Shown here: one piece after another, positions 31,593 through 42,453 of the stretch
Position numbering within the stretch: the stretch's first letter is position 1
Layout: the number at the start of each line of letters is the position of its first letter
Assembly: GCA_036873135.1 (NCBI GenBank)
Contig: JAPTYO010000005.1
Location: 14,610,166-14,674,165 of the forward strand
Direction: 5' to 3'
Source: Clarkia xantiana subsp. parviflora
Lineage: Eukaryota > Streptophyta > Magnoliopsida > Myrtales > Onagraceae
DNA: 64,000 nucleotides
The notes under the pieces: generated by a model
Told to the model about the DNA's origin: nothing
The model's database searches: none
The model's input: only the letters and a program-made list of their open reading frames with translations
Translations under genes and position numbers: made by a program

Positions 31593-32910
31593 TCAACGAG
31601 ACAAAACAAAATTAATTAGAATCAATTTGGAAGCCATGCTTATCAAGTAAGGCCCCAGACACTGGGCTACTAGTTCTAGATCTTCAAGGTCTTTTGTTAT
31701 CTCCGTCAGACTAGCCTCCTTATTCTTTGGGAGCCTGCAGTCATAAGACTTGTATCCTTTCTTGCCACAATTGCGGAAGTTCCCTTGGAACCCTTGAGAT
31801 CCTTGCTCGCCTTGTGACGACTGGCCGACTTTGGACGCCTGGTTTCTGGATTTCTTGGATATGCCTCCCTTGGGTCCAGAATTGGCACTACTATTGTTTT
31901 TCCTTTTCCGCTTCCCCTTCGAAGCATGTCTTCCGGAGCCTTGGCCATTCTCAACCACGTTAGCATTTTTTGGAATTCATCATGCTCATCGGTCCGATTG
32001 GATTTCCATTAGAATTCTTCATGAGATTCTCTTGAGTGGTTATTCTCTGCACCACCTCAGCCATGGCCATCTCCTTACTCTTGTGCTTCAAGTAACCTTT
32101 GAACTTGTCCCAACTAGGGGGTAGCTTTTCAACTATTGTGGCTGTCTTGAATGACTTAGTGAAAGCCATATATGCTTCATGAATAGCCAGCATCAGCGCA
32201 ATTAGTGCATTCACCTTAAGAACACAAGACTTGTTATCAACCATCTTAAAATCAAACAACTGCCCGACAAGAGATTTCTTCTTTCCGGCATCCTCAGCTT
32301 CAAACTTCTGATTCAGGGTGGCCCAGAGCTCCCTTGCAGTTGTTATGTTGCTGTAGACATCATATAGCGGATCAGTCAGAGCATTCAGAATGGTCATCTT
32401 GCATATGTATTCTGAATGTTTCCATGTGTCTGAAGTCATGAAAGATTGTGCATCGTTGACAATGATCTCCGACGGAGAATTAGTTAGGAATCTGTCGAGT
32501 CCCACTGCGGTCAGGTAGAATTTCGTCTTCTCCTGCCGCCTCCTGAAGTTGGTCCAATCAAACTTCTCGGGCTTCTCCGGATGCATCGCTCCAAAAGGTC
32601 AAGGAATTTGCAGACCTCCAGTTGCGTTTCCAAAATCTGTCATAGGAGCAGCAAAATTTCCGAAACTTAAGTTCGGAATAGTACCTGCAGAATGGTTAAA
32701 ACCTCCACCTTGAACCAACGGAACTCCAGTAGTCACGACTACATCAGTGGTGACGACGACTTCAGTAGCAGGTACATAAATAGGCACAGTCACATTTGAT
32801 GTTCCTTTTCTAGCCTCCACATTTGTCACACCCGTCATTGGAGCGACAACACCTGTGGTCAGAGCAGCATCATTGTTGTTGTTGTCAATGATATCTGAGA
32901 TCAACAACAC
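31593..32910 (-). pseudogene. gag: Ty1/copia Gag (copia-3, copy 2)
   Basis: Reads from 32910 down. A Thr/Val-rich N-terminal segment ends in an in-frame TGA just before HPEKPEKFDW (32586). A copia Gag (UBN2-like) body follows with LWATLNQKFEAEDAGKK and LPPSWDKFKGYLKHK. A frameshift after 31960 leads to a basic region and a zinc knuckle. The knuckle reads NCGKKGYKSYDC, lacking the first Cys and the His of CCHC, so it is unlikely to bind zinc. An intron-like acceptor (GATCTCAG) lies just upstream of the N-terminal segment. Role would be particle assembly. Dead by at least two lesions. Confidence 0.88.
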
Positions 32911-33948
32911 ACAAATATTTCAGAATTAAACCCTACTGTAAACGAATAGAAATTTCCTTAAGATTATTAGTCAAAAACAGGGGTAAAACAGTAATTCTGA
33001 AATATGTAGGACAAACGTCCAGTTAATTTGTATTAGATAATCGACATACAATTAACAAGTAATCTGTATGTGTATGAAAATCGAATTAGCGATCCGTAGA
33101 TAGAATGGGAAAGACGAATTTTCACTGAGGCCTGTGCTGATCACGGTCTCCTTAAGACAATTTCGCCCCACCTCACCCTCAGGTTATGCAACGAGGGTTA
33201 ACACAAGGGGCGATCACCTCCCAGGATACAACAGCGTTGTTGACACGAATCGTGCACACAATTCGTTCAACCGAACCGAACAATACCCAAACTCAAAATA
33301 GAATGTGAGATCTGGATAGAAAAATTAATAAACTGAACATAATCACATAACTGGAATAAAACCTGAGAGCAGATGACGACAGTAAATCCGAGAGCAGAAA
33401 TTTTAAAATAGCAGACATGATTTTCGGATGCAGTAAGAGCAGAACTTCAGACAGTATTTTTAGAGGAAAATTTCAAAAATTTAGAGTGTGTTTTTCTGAA
33501 TAGGAATACCCTCTATTTATAGTGTGAGGATTGCTCAAACCGAATATAGAAAATATATTTATGCACATATATTTCAGCTATATATAAATTATACACCGAA
33601 TATATACCATGTATAAAATATTCGGTATTAATATTGATTATACAGTTGCCATAATAATATTATGCAATGTATTTGGACATCACTAAAATAGGTAACTACG
33701 GTTTGCAATATTAACAGAATATTGCTTACTAAATTCGGTTTTTTTGACATACAAAAAAAACTACCGTTTAGCAAAACCGGACTCACGCGAAATAGACTTT
33801 TCGGGTCGACAATCATGTACTCATGTCGCGGGAACTCACACAAGCCAAGTCTGCCGGGGCTATGCTTCGGATCCGTTGATTTGCACCTCCCCTGCGCACG
33901 CGCGTGTAGAGAGAGCCTTCCATCTAGTAATTAGTTACCACTTTAAGA
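32911..33948 (-). other. copia-3 untranslated leader (copy 2)
   Basis: No coding frame. Includes a minus-strand stretch (33225-33115) with GGGGCGAAATTGTCTTAAGG, which I take as part of the leader. Ends at the LTR fragment at 33949. Confidence 0.6.
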
Positions 33949-34393
33949 TGTTGGACTATGGTGACTAATCCAACAGAAACGAAACCATAGATACGTGCAT
34001 GGTAACTAATTACGCAGCGGAAGAAAGTGCACATAGCTTTAACGATTTGTGTAGCCCAAGATCTTCGAGGGGAGTTCTCGATCCACCGACCGGTACCCCG
34101 TAGAGGTTCCTGTTAGAGAAGCCCTACGCGGTTTGATCTTCACAGGAAAGCCTCCTTTTATTCTCGCGGGAGGGATCTTACTTGGAGTAAATTGCTCGTT
34201 GCAATTTAGGCACCCCCTAGGTGTGTGTTTCGGACGAACCTAAGAGGGACTAAGGGGCGGGTTTTAATCTCAACACTTGGGAAGTGAGAATGAGCACTTA
34301 ATAAGTCACCCCTAGTCCTCTATATAGAGTTGTGGAGGTGGGAAAATCCCACCTCCTTACTCCTTATGTTCGGCGCCGACCTATTGTTGGTGG
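33949..34393 (-). repeat. copia-3 LTR fragment (copy 2)
   Basis: Equivalent of 28609-29053; here the end still reads GACTAATCCAACA near 33975. Cut by gypsy-C at 34394. Confidence 0.7.
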
Positions 34394-35120
34394 TGACGGA
34401 TATTTGTCCAATTCAGGTTCGTATTTACGTTTCGGACCTCACAAGCACGACGAAACCCATAACGGATTTTATCGCGGACACCCCGAGTCCAAAATGGTCC
34501 GGATGCGCGCAACACCCAAACCGGGACTTCCGGGTTGCCACAAGGCAACCCGGAGGTCCGGATTGCCTCGGCAGTCCGGACTGGTCCTGTTCGCCCGGCA
34601 ATCCGGACCATGTCGGACATCCGACATGGTCCGGGCTGTCGACTGTCACCACTCGATTACCCCTATTATTTTTACTAAGTATGAGAAGTCAGTGCGCACA
34701 TAGCCAACCTCGATGTTGGTAAGCGTTTTCCTTTAAACCGGCATTGAACCGCATGAAACCGGGTACGGTTCTCGGGCTTCCTATAAATAGGGACCTAGAC
34801 CTCCCATTTGACAACTTAACTCGAAACTCTCTCAAATTGGCTATTTGTGCTCTGACCTCTCTCTACATACTTTCTTTCTCTAGATTGTGACTTAAATATC
34901 AGGAGGGCTCAACCAGCGCCACTCCCCCCGCTCCATGCTGGTTATTGCCTGTTTTGCAGGACCCAACATGTAGGAGACCGAGGTTGGAGCCAAAGCCAAG
35001 TTCGGGGTTCGAGGATCGAGGTTCGCGGATCGTGACGTGCTGACAGGACACCGTACCTGCGTGCACATCCAACCCGTTCGCGAAGAGAAACTCGAGGTGT
35101 CCCAGGTGGAACCGACCTCA
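34394..35120 (+). repeat. gypsy-C 5' LTR (copy 2)
   Basis: Equivalent of 29054-29787, with TATAAATA at 34782-34789 and the same U3 inverted repeats. Not the element's own 3' LTR: its flanks are duplicated with it. Confidence 0.85.
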
Positions 35121-35174
35121 ACGCTTTGCACCGTCAGTGTGATTCGAGCAAGAAGCCATTACATACCGCAAGCT

Positions 35175-36530
35175 ATGATAGGCAGAAGTATGAAGAAGGC
35201 AGGTGTGAGCAAGCCGAAGCCGACGAGAAGCCAACCAGGACCTTCTCACATTCCAGATGTAGAATCTACCGCCTCCTCCATTCCAACCGCAAATGCGCCT
35301 TCCGCGCAGCATGGTCCCGACGTCCAGAATGAGGTACCAGTGCACGAGTTCGAGCAAATGACCGAAAGGAACGAAGAGTTCCCATACGAGATGCCAGCTG
35401 ACGGAGTGCAGCAGCAAGCAAGAGGCGCAAGCAACCTGCCACCAGTCACACCTGCCATGATGGCTGCACTGGAAGAGCTCCTCGCATTCAGGGAGACTCT
35501 AAAGAACCAGGGATACATGGCACCCCCGCCACCACCTTCGCCAGCTAGCGAGCATGCTGCACCTACGAGGGAGATGTCGCATGATGTCAACCATCAAGAC
35601 CTGCAACATCCAGAAGGTGAAGGATATTCTGAAGGTACCTACCAGTACCGGAAGGCAAGGCAGGAAGCAACACATTCGTACACTCCAAGTGTTGGTGTGA
35701 AACAGCAGCAGCAAGGAGTAAGATGGAAGCAACCCCCTGTGAACAACTCACAGTGGGCACAAAAGGAAGGCAACTTCAAGTCAGCAAGCCATGCCGACAT
35801 GCACAGGGAAGGCAACTCCAAGGAAGCAAGCCGTGCTCATACATACAATGAAGGGTGGAGGAAGCCCGCATGCAGCAGTGACATCCCAGTTATGAGACTT
35901 ACGGCTAAGGCCTTGGAAGAGATGATCGAGAAGAAGATGAAGCAGTCAAAGATGAAGGGAATGCATGCCCTTGAAGAGAACGCGTCGCATCCGTTCTTCG
36001 ACGAGCTAGTGTACAGCCGCGTCCCAGACGCTCTCTACCGAATTGGAGGAGAGAAGTATAGAGGAAAAGGAGATCCGATCGAACATGTTCAACAACATGA
36101 AGCCTCCTTGCTGGGACGAATTGACAATCCACATCATGTCGCCATGACATTCCCCAACACCCTTGTGGGAACTGCTGCACACTGGTTCTTTTCACTACCA
36201 TGCGGAAGTGTTACATCGTGGGCATACCTGAAGGTGAAGTTCATTCAAAGATACATGGGAGAACGCACACTCTTGAAAGGGCCAAACGCATTGAACGAGG
36301 TGGTACAACAAAATGATGAGTCGTTAGCGGATTAATACATCCGTTTCAACCAAAATGTCACAGACATTCAGGGCAACCTCACTGAAGGAGAGATCGTGCG
36401 TGCTTTCATTGGGAACTTAGGCCGAAAAGGGTATTCCCTAGCGGAGAAGATGTCGAAGCGCCCCGCGGAGACACTTGAAGAATTGGCAGCAAGAGTCAAA
36501 GAGTTCGTGGATCTAGAAAGATTCAGGGAC
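35175..36530 (+). pseudogene. gag: Ty3/gypsy Gag (gypsy-C, copy 2), truncated by gypsy-2
   Basis: ATG at 35175. Low-complexity N-terminus as in copy 1, then the capsid domain: SHPFFDELVYSRVPDALYRI, KGDPIEHVQQHEASL, FPNTLVGTAAHWFFSLP and WAYLKVKFIQRYMGER. A TAA at 36333-36335 falls where relatives have Tyr (ESLADYY block), a single-base nonsense change. The frame then resumes (FNQNVTDIQGNLTEGEIVRA, TLEELAARVKEFVDLERF) until the gypsy-2 LTR cuts it at 36531. Protease and pol of this element are not in the window. Closest relative here is the element E Gag. Confidence 0.9.
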
Positions 36531-37241
36531 TGTTGGATCATGGTGGAACTCCGGTACGGTCTTGACGGCTATCCGAGCTCCTTCGCTCCACGTAATCCTG
36601 CAAGAGGGGATAGTCCGGGCGGTGACCCAGAATCCCTCTCTGATGCTTAAATGAGTATCTCGTATGAACTGGCAAGCAGCAATCTCAAAATGTGTATCTC
36701 AAAACGTAATATGATCTGAGGTAACCTCTGCCCTTTTATAGGCGGAGAGGTACCTCAGTTACCTGGTGAACCGTTGGGGTGGTTAGCCCATATTCCGCGT
36801 ATCGCGGGCACGATCCCGCCTATCCAGGCCATGATCTCGCTTATCTCGGCCACGTCCCGCGTACCTCGGCCACGCCCCGCGTATCTCAGCCACGCTCCGC
36901 GTATCTCGGCCACGCTCCGCGTATCTCGGCCACGGCCCCGCGTATCTCGACCAATATCGGGGACTCCAGAGTTATATCATTGTGTCACCGCTCGGGGCAC
37001 CTCGTCATCGTGACAGGGCCAATCATTCTCAGGGATTCATCATCGGGGCCTACTAAAAGGCATCTCATCGGTAGCGTCCAGCTCACCTATCGGGACCGAC
37101 TCTATCGGGACCTTTCATCATCGGGACTCCCTCTGTCGGGACCCTTCGCCTTGGTCTTCTTGACCTCCTTTTAGGGCCCAGTGGGCCTGTTCACCGTTTC
37201 CTCGCCATTAAAGGGCCTAACGGCCATAGCGAAACCCATCA
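36531..37241 (-). repeat. gypsy-2 LTR
   Basis: On the plus strand reads TGTTGGATCA ... AACCCATCA. TATA box on the minus strand at 36740-36734. The 20-bp GTATCTCGGCCACGCTCCGC array (36790-36955) is the reverse of the array in gypsy-1. 711 bp. Confidence 0.87.
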
Positions 37242-37253
37242 TTTGCCCCCAAG
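37242..37253 (-). promoter_or_regulatory. polypurine tract of gypsy-2
   Basis: TTTGCCCCCAAG on the plus strand, the reverse of the gypsy-1 tract, abutting the LTR. Confidence 0.7.
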
Positions 37254-37623
37254 ACATGAGGGACTTACAGTTCGTCGTGTCTTTCAACTCCCGACCTCCC
37301 GACATCGGAGTCGGGGACCTTTCCCTTGATACAGTCACTTGATACGAATCTTCTCGTTCACGTTTCCTTGATACCTTGTGGATAACCAGCAAATCCGAGA
37401 AGACTCATCGGTTCCCCAGCCACTAAATGCAACAGATAACGAAGCGACGTCTTCGGCAGCCGTGCCTGATTTTTCGCGCCTGCTTTTTCTGAAAAAGTGC
37501 TTTTCAGGCCATTTCATCATTACACCCGTTGTCATTCTGCACGTTTCATCTCAACGGTTCAGATCAAAACGCTTCGACTTCGACGATTCAGATCAGAACG
37601 TCCTTTCGACTGTCCTCTTCTCC

Positions 37624-37630
37624 TATAAAA
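37624..37630 (+). promoter_or_regulatory. TATA box of the gypsy-2 antisense gene
   Basis: TATAAAACCCTA, about 175 bp upstream of the ATG, matching the position and sequence of the gypsy-1 motif although the flanks differ at many bases. Confidence 0.65.
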
Positions 37631-37801
37631 CCCTAAGCCTGGGCATAGTTTCCCTTTTACCGTTTCCGAAATTTCAAAAGCTCTCTGCAACTCTGAGAAC
37701 TCAAGCTCTGCGATTTCGAAGACTCAAGTGCTTCTCCGGCCTCCTGTTCTCCGAACAACTTTCCGGCAACCTTCAGATCATCCTTCCTACCTCAAGTCAT
37801 C

Positions 37802-40489
37802 ATGTCTGGTAAGGATTTCTTCTTCGTTGCTCGTATATCTTTTCCTTCATCTTTGCTTAATTTGTTTGCAATTTTCCGAAAAACCCAATGTGCCTTTCCT
37901 TGCCGTGGCTGATTTTCAGACAGTGGATCTAGTTCCGAGGGGAGAAAGCCCTTCAATTTCGACTATGCTTTCAACGAGATTTCCAGCACTTCTTACGATG
38001 CAACTCTCCGGGAGGGATGCATCACCTCTACCTGGGAACCTCGCTTCCCGTATCCTTGTCCCCGCCTCTCGAGTAACCTTGAGGTTACCCGTCCCCAGAA
38101 AGGGGAGGTATTTGTTTCTACGGGGCAGATATCGGCGGGGATTAGATTCCCCTTCTGTGGCAACTTGGTCGAGATGTACCAACACTACAAGACGCATCCA
38201 ACCACTTTCTCTCCTCACGCCATCCGCCTATGGAACGCCTTCCAGGTCCTCTGCTTCCGACAGAAGTGGGTTTACAGCCTCAAGCTCTTCAGAACCTTCT
38301 ACGGGATGAAGTGCAACAGGCGGGGGTTTGTGCCTTCTACCCCCGGATGCCCAAGTGGAACAAGACGCAACTCGCGTTGTGCAGCTGGACCAATGACACC
38401 TGGAAGGTTTTCAAGGGTCGGGGACTCCTGATCGACACGGGGTCCGATAACAGTGGGTGGAATAGGAGCTATTTCTTTATCCAGAACTTCTCGATCCCGT
38501 GGCCCTGATGGGAGGTGGAAGCGGACTCTCCTCCCGCTTACCACACCTACTCTGATGAAGACTTCCAGACTATTCATCTCATCCAGCTCTACCGATGGGG
38601 GGAGTCCTATACTCCCCTTGATGCCAATTCTCTCGTGGAGCGGGACCTGGTGAATACCGGGATCCGACTCTTCGACATAGTCTCCGGGGGTCAACTCTTC
38701 GACGGCCCCTCCAATATGGTTCCTTGGGTAACGTTTCTAACCTCTGTTTTTTACTGTTTGCAGCTAAGAAGGTATCCGTGCTGACCAATCTGATCCTTAA
38801 GCAGGGGGAGACCGATGCTGTCCGCCCTACGCGGAAGAGGAAGTCAGCCAAGAAGGCCGCTGCTCCATCGGGATCTCCTTCCGCGGAGAGGCCAAAGCGG
38901 AGCCGCGTGGAGGTGGACAAACTCTTCGGTGTCCAGACTGCTGAAGAAGGTAAAAAGCTCCGCCTCGCTATTAAATCGTACAGGAAGCTAGTTCCCAAGG
39001 AGTTGGTCCCTTCGACCATGGAGGCCCGCATCGCCGATGTCAAACGTGTCCTCCGAGGGGAAACTCCTCGTGTCCTGAAGGCGGGCTACTACAACTACAG
39101 CGGGAAGGACCAATATGTTTCTCGGCGCATCGTTTGGTGTAAGGGCCCTAACGAACTTCCTGATTATGTTTCTGAAGCCTCCTCTCGTCCTCTAGGTGCA
39201 GGTCACTCGGGAGCTCCGTCGGGTGCTGGAGCTTCAGCAGGTGCACCACCTTCAGCAGGAGCGCCTCCTTCAGCAGGGGCACCACTTTTCTCTGGTGGAG
39301 ATACCTCGACCGGCGATCAATTTCGTCGGGTGGAGAACCTGGACTCCCGAGGAGACTGATGAGGGCGGCTCCCTGATTCCTCGTCGGAGGGCGGGGCAGT
39401 CCTCCCTGAAACCAACCTCCAGGGGGCTGCCCCCTCGCCTTCTTCACAACAACGACAACCGTCGCCCATCCACGACTCGAGTCGGCCCTTCTCCTCTCCC
39501 CCTCGATGGGAGTTTTTACAAGGTCTTGGACCCCGCACAGAAGGATGCTCCCTGGACCCCGATCCAAACGCTGCAAGGGGTCCAGCTCCGACAGGGGGAC
39601 ACGTACCCCGAGCTGGCTCCACATCTGCTAGCAGGCTCAATCCTTCCCACTATGAGGTATCCGATTTCCTTGGATCGTGAGGACATCCGTCGGGATGTTC
39701 AAGAGATGTCCATGCGTCGGATAGAGGTAAGACTTTCACTTTTCTCTCCTTCATCAATAAGATCGGTTGCTCATCTGCTAACACTTTTCTCCCTTCCTTC
39801 GCAGGAGATGGGGGACATCAACCGTTTCCCTGGGGTACATCTTCGCCTTCGAGGAAGCCCTGGAGCAGGAGCGGGCTAAGGGGGCTCCCGCAGTCATAGC
39901 TAAGCTTGAGGAGGATCTCGCGGCCTCCGAATCTTCGCGGGGAAAACTGGCCAAGAAGCAGGCCATCCTCGACCGAAAGACTCGGGACCTCCAAAAGCAG
40001 GTCCGTGACTTCGAGGGGCTCCTGGAGCGGGAGCGGCAGGAGCGGCGGGTTGCTGAGGACAAACTCGTCCTTGAAAAGTAGGCTCTGGAGGAGCAGATCG
40101 CTGAGGTTCCTGCGCAGCTGGTCGTGGCCGAGACCAAGGGCTGGGAGGATTATCGGAGGTCCGAAGACATCCAGGCGGATGCAGTGAAGTTCTGCAGCGC
40201 GGAGGTGGAGAACACCCTCTTCAACGCAGTCGAGGAACTCCTCCTGGAGTATGGCGACGCCATCGACTTCGACAAGTCTCCATCTCTCGCTCCCTTCGCG
40301 AAGAAATACTTTGCCCTCTCGGAGGAGAGTGATGAGGGGAGCACCCCCGCGGTTGTTGAAGGCACGACGGAACCTCCAAGTGCTGACGCCCCGATAATCG
40401 ACCATCCAGCGGCTGAACCTGTGGAGCCTTCTGCCACAGATCTTGTGGACCCTGCTCCCGCTGATGCCGCCGACAAGGACCAAGCCTAA
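37802..40489 (+). pseudogene. spliced antisense gene (aORF) of gypsy-2
   Basis: Exon 1 is ATGTCTG (37802-37808), intron 37809-37919 (GTAAGG...TTTTCAG). Exon 2 encodes the globular domain (GEVFVSTGQISAGIRFPFC, WVYSLKLFRTFYG), broken by a frameshift near 38325 and a TGA at 38506-38508. A 36-nt GT-AG segment lies at 38728-38763. The next exon is basic, then Ala/Pro/Ser-rich (PPSAGAPPSAGAP). A canonical intron sits at about 39726-39803. A coiled coil (39850-40130, one TAG at 40079-40081) and an acidic tail end in DAADKDQA. Splice sites and domain order match gypsy-1. Unknown function; plus strand here because the element is reversed. Confidence 0.83.
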
Positions 40490-40599
40490 ACGCTTTATCT
40501 TTAGAGTCCTTGTATTTTCCTCATTTTTGTAATCCTCGGGCTTTTGAGCCCTCATGAATATCAGACTATCTTAGTTCTGATTTTCCATTGTACTTCTCA

Positions 40600-41240
40600 G
40601 AGCGACTTAACTATACTTACTTAAGGCGAAACCTCGACACTTAAGATACTTTCACATCACTTAAGACGATTTAATTCCGTGCACCACTTAAGGCTACTTA
40701 ATCTCGTGCACCACTTAAGGCGACTTTCTCTCGTGCACCACTTAAGGCGACTTTCTCTCGTGCACCACTTAAGGCGACTTTCTCTCGTGCACCACTTAAG
40801 GCGACTTCGCAGCACTTAGAATAAATCCAAGAATCATGCATCACTCAAGACGACTTAACCTCGTGCATCACTTAAGACGACTTAACCTCGTGCATCACTT
40901 AAGACGACTTTTTCTCGTGCACCACTCAAGGCGTCTTAACAGCACTTAGAATAAATCCAAGAATCATGCATCACTCAAGACGACTTAACCTCGTGCATCA
41001 CTTAAGACGACTTAACCTCGTGAATCACTTAAGACGACTTTTTCTCGTGCACCACTCAAGGCGTCTTAACAGCACTTAGAATAAATCTAAGAATAATCTG
41101 ATCGGAAGCAACCTCTTTATTCATTGATGGCACAAAATTTGCTTACATCGAATCAAACGATAAATAATTTACACCACTTAAGGCGATTTTACATCGGGCA
41201 CCACTTAAGGCGACTTTTCAGCGGGCACCACTTAAGCCGA
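40600..41240. repeat. tandem-repeat spacer of gypsy-2
   Basis: Units GCACCACTTAAGGCGACTTT and GCATCACTTAAGACGACTTA of 26-27 bp, arranged partly in a 130-bp higher-order repeat, each copy with AGCACTTAGAATAAATC (AATAAA at 40820, 40950 and 41080). Reverse counterpart of 9443-10260. Confidence 0.92.
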
Positions 41241-41247
41241 CTTTTCG

Positions 41248-41347
41248 TCAAGCATGACATTTCTTCAAGTGTTCGCCACTGAAAGAATGCTTCAATACTC
41301 TGCCATCGAGGTCTTCCAACTTGTACGCATTCGGAGCTGGCATCCCG
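41248..41347 (-). pseudogene. integrase C-terminal end of gypsy-2
   Basis: Minus strand: MPAPNAYKLEDLDGRVLKHS followed by FSGEHLKKCHA and stop, matching gypsy-1 integrase 9349-9442. The rest of pol is deleted. Confidence 0.85.
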
Positions 41348-42453
41348 GATACTAAAAATATACCTATAGGATGCTAACTATGGTGGTAATATGTCTAACC
41401 ATAGTCTAAGGGGGGTAAAGATGATAGTTTTCCCTTTAACCCTTAGATCTCTTCTAACTTTAAATGGAGGGTTGTGATTATGTCACTTTAAAAAACCCTA
41501 AACCTTTTCAAATATATAGAGGAGTAAAGAAATTACCTCACTTAGCCACCATTGTCATCTTTTCCTTTTTTCCTCACATTTGGAGACCAAGGGAGGAATT
41601 CTTGCACACCAAGGGAGGGAGGCCGGCTGAAATTCCGGTGGAGGACCAGGAATTCCGACCAGCAGCTCGGGCAAGGAGGGACAATTGGCACGGGGCGGAG
41701 GCGAGGAGAAGGCCGGCGGAGGACGGTGGCGTGACGGCCGCTGGTCGGGACAGCGACCCAGCTCGCGCCGGCGTGGAGGGTGGCTGAGGCGGAGACCGCA
41801 GTTCGCGACGGCGAGGGCTCCTGCGACTCCGGCGGACGGCCACGGCGGCGGGGCAGGCACGACCAGGCGTAGCTCGGCTCCGGCGACGTCGGGACCAGAT
41901 TTCCGGCGAGGAGCTGATTCCCGGCGACATCAAAACTCGAATTCCGGACCCGTTTATCACATCGGGTCGGGTTTTCCGAAGGTCCAATCTTCTCCTTTCC
42001 ATTATCGTATAAAATGTCAATACTTGAATTGCCGATATTCGATTCTTGATTGAATACGTGATTGCCGTAGATAGCCGCCGATTTGGGGAAAATTTCTTGG
42101 CCGTTTGCCCGGAGATAGTTTTTTGCCCATTTGAACTATTCTTGCTTGAATTTTGACGTCGTGGCACCATTTGCATGTTGATTCCATTGAGGGGCATAAT
42201 CGTAACTTTGCTCGGGGACCGGTTTTTGATACGAGCAAAATTGCCCGATTTTATCGTTGTAGTGTCCTTAGCACGTGTTTGTTACCTTTGTTGGGTGCCT
42301 TTGAGTTTTTGGTTGTTGTTTGTCGGGTGCCAGGGTATGCCCGGTTTTTCCGGAGATCTTCTTATCTTGACACCTGTCATGCCGTGACAGGTATTATACT
42401 CGTGGTGGTGCCCCCGTGCACAAACTTGACAGAGGCGCTATATCCTTCGAAGG
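41348..42453 (+). other. unassigned promoter/leader-like region upstream of the element E antisense gene
   Basis: No recognised gene. ATATATA near 41513 is followed by a GC-rich, GGCGG-laden segment (41600-41930) and AT-richer DNA to 42453. Frames through the GC-rich part on both strands show no family features. It may be an LTR fragment of another gypsy group, or promoter and 5' untranslated region of the antisense gene at 42454. No terminal repeat or primer site supports the LTR reading. No element E 3' LTR is found here. Confidence 0.35.

Larger units (their letters stand above)
32354..35753. repeat. direct duplication, copy 2 (uninterrupted)
   Basis: Homologous to 17005-17888 plus 27893-30420. 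AGCGT occurs once here (33233-33237), the empty target site of element A. The sequence on both sides extends beyond the block: copia-3 gag continues left and gypsy-C gag continues right, so copy 2 is the parent arrangement and copy 1 the derived one. Confidence 0.93.
36531..41347 (-). mobile_element. gypsy-2, 3' half of a gypsy-1-family element
   Basis: Minus orientation: 3' LTR (36531-37241), polypurine tract, antisense gene (plus strand, 37802-40489), tandem spacer (40600-41240) and the last 33 codons of integrase (41248-41347). Everything 5' of that is gone. Inserted in gypsy-C gag. The right break is inside the integrase C-terminus, where homology to gypsy-1 position about 9345 stops. Confidence 0.9.

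Noticed and set aside
41464..42053. GC-rich open frames as an exon of a host gene
   Set aside because: Both strands are open because of base composition; low-complexity Gly/Arg-rich translation with no recognisable domain.
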